Shown: piece after piece, positions 39,545 through 39,575 of the stretch | Numbering within the stretch: the stretch's first letter is position 1 | Layout of the letters: each line of letters begins with the position of its first letter | Source: Clostridia bacterium | GTDB taxonomy: Bacteria > Bacillota > Clostridia > Oscillospirales > CAG-272 | Assembly (NCBI GenBank): GCA_017621695.1 | Contig: JAGASP010000077.1 | Location: forward strand, 1-39,575 | Direction: 5' to 3' | Length of the DNA stretch: 39,575 bases | Notes under the pieces: generated by a model | Seen by the model: only the letters and a program-made list of their open reading frames with translations | What the model was told of the DNA's origin: nothing | The model's database searches: none | Made by a program: the position numbers and the translations under genes

Positions 39545-39575
39545 GCCACGTTGGTTAAAAGCCCATAAACAACAA

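Noticed and set aside
1-39575. tRNA or rRNA genes
   Set aside because: No cloverleaf with a GTTCGAATC-type T-arm and no ribosomal RNA segment was noticed on either strand; a tRNAscan run would settle it.

Overview
The window looks like a chromosomal piece of an uncultured or little-studied member of the Bacillota, class Clostridia. The support is the strong -35/-10 promoters with 17-bp spacers, AGGAGG-type ribosome binding sites, a leucine T-box, a ZTP riboswitch, a one-chain clostridial PurL, formate-tetrahydrofolate ligase, lipoprotein signal peptides and abundant intergenic palindromes. Housekeeping genes prefer C-ending codons and look about 55-60% GC. A patch at roughly 19.2-21.07 kb is clearly more AT-rich. 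All assignments were made by eye from sequence; no database search was run.

Layout. 1-442: repeat and terminator debris. 443-2160: a four-gene operon of two unknown proteins and two DNA-binding regulators (ArsR-DUF2087 and a short XRE protein). 2250-5245: leuS behind a CUC-specifier T-box. 5291-6067 (minus): an XRE domain fused to an orotate-phosphoribosyltransferase-like domain, with a perfect 16-bp palindrome at its own start point. 6597-14041: mostly single-gene units, namely rhaA, rpmB, nnr, an ECF sigma factor with a partner membrane protein, and argF. 14234-21632: a 671-aa lipoprotein, ilvE, a secreted WapA-like/beta-trefoil/papain-like protein with a downstream lipoprotein, and a YbaK-type deacylase. 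21723-37598: a ZTP riboswitch and a 12-gene purine operon. 37665-39092 (minus): a polytopic membrane protein. The window ends with a possible small RNA gene and more repeats.

The core of the window is the purine operon: purE-purC-purF-purM-fnt-purN-purO-unknown-AICAR formyltransferase-purD-purL-fhs. It differs from the textbook pathway in four ways. The bifunctional PurH is replaced by an archaeal-type PurO plus a free-standing AICAR formyltransferase. PurF lacks the N-terminal catalytic cysteine of its glutaminase domain. A compact six-helix formate/nitrite-family channel is translationally coupled between purM and purN. The operon ends with formate-tetrahydrofolate ligase. My reading is a formate-fed purine module: the channel moves formate, Fhs makes 10-formyl-THF, and PurN and the AICAR formyltransferase consume it. 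A ZTP/ZMP riboswitch senses formyl-folate shortage at the head of the operon. The XRE-PRTase protein 16 kb upstream is a candidate PRPP- or nucleotide-sensing regulator, but nothing in the sequence links it directly to the operon.

At least four families of palindromic intergenic repeats are present. The commonest is a paired-hairpin element with GTAGGGG/CCCCTAC ends, found at most of the loosely spaced junctions inside the purine operon. A second family abuts stop codons directly.
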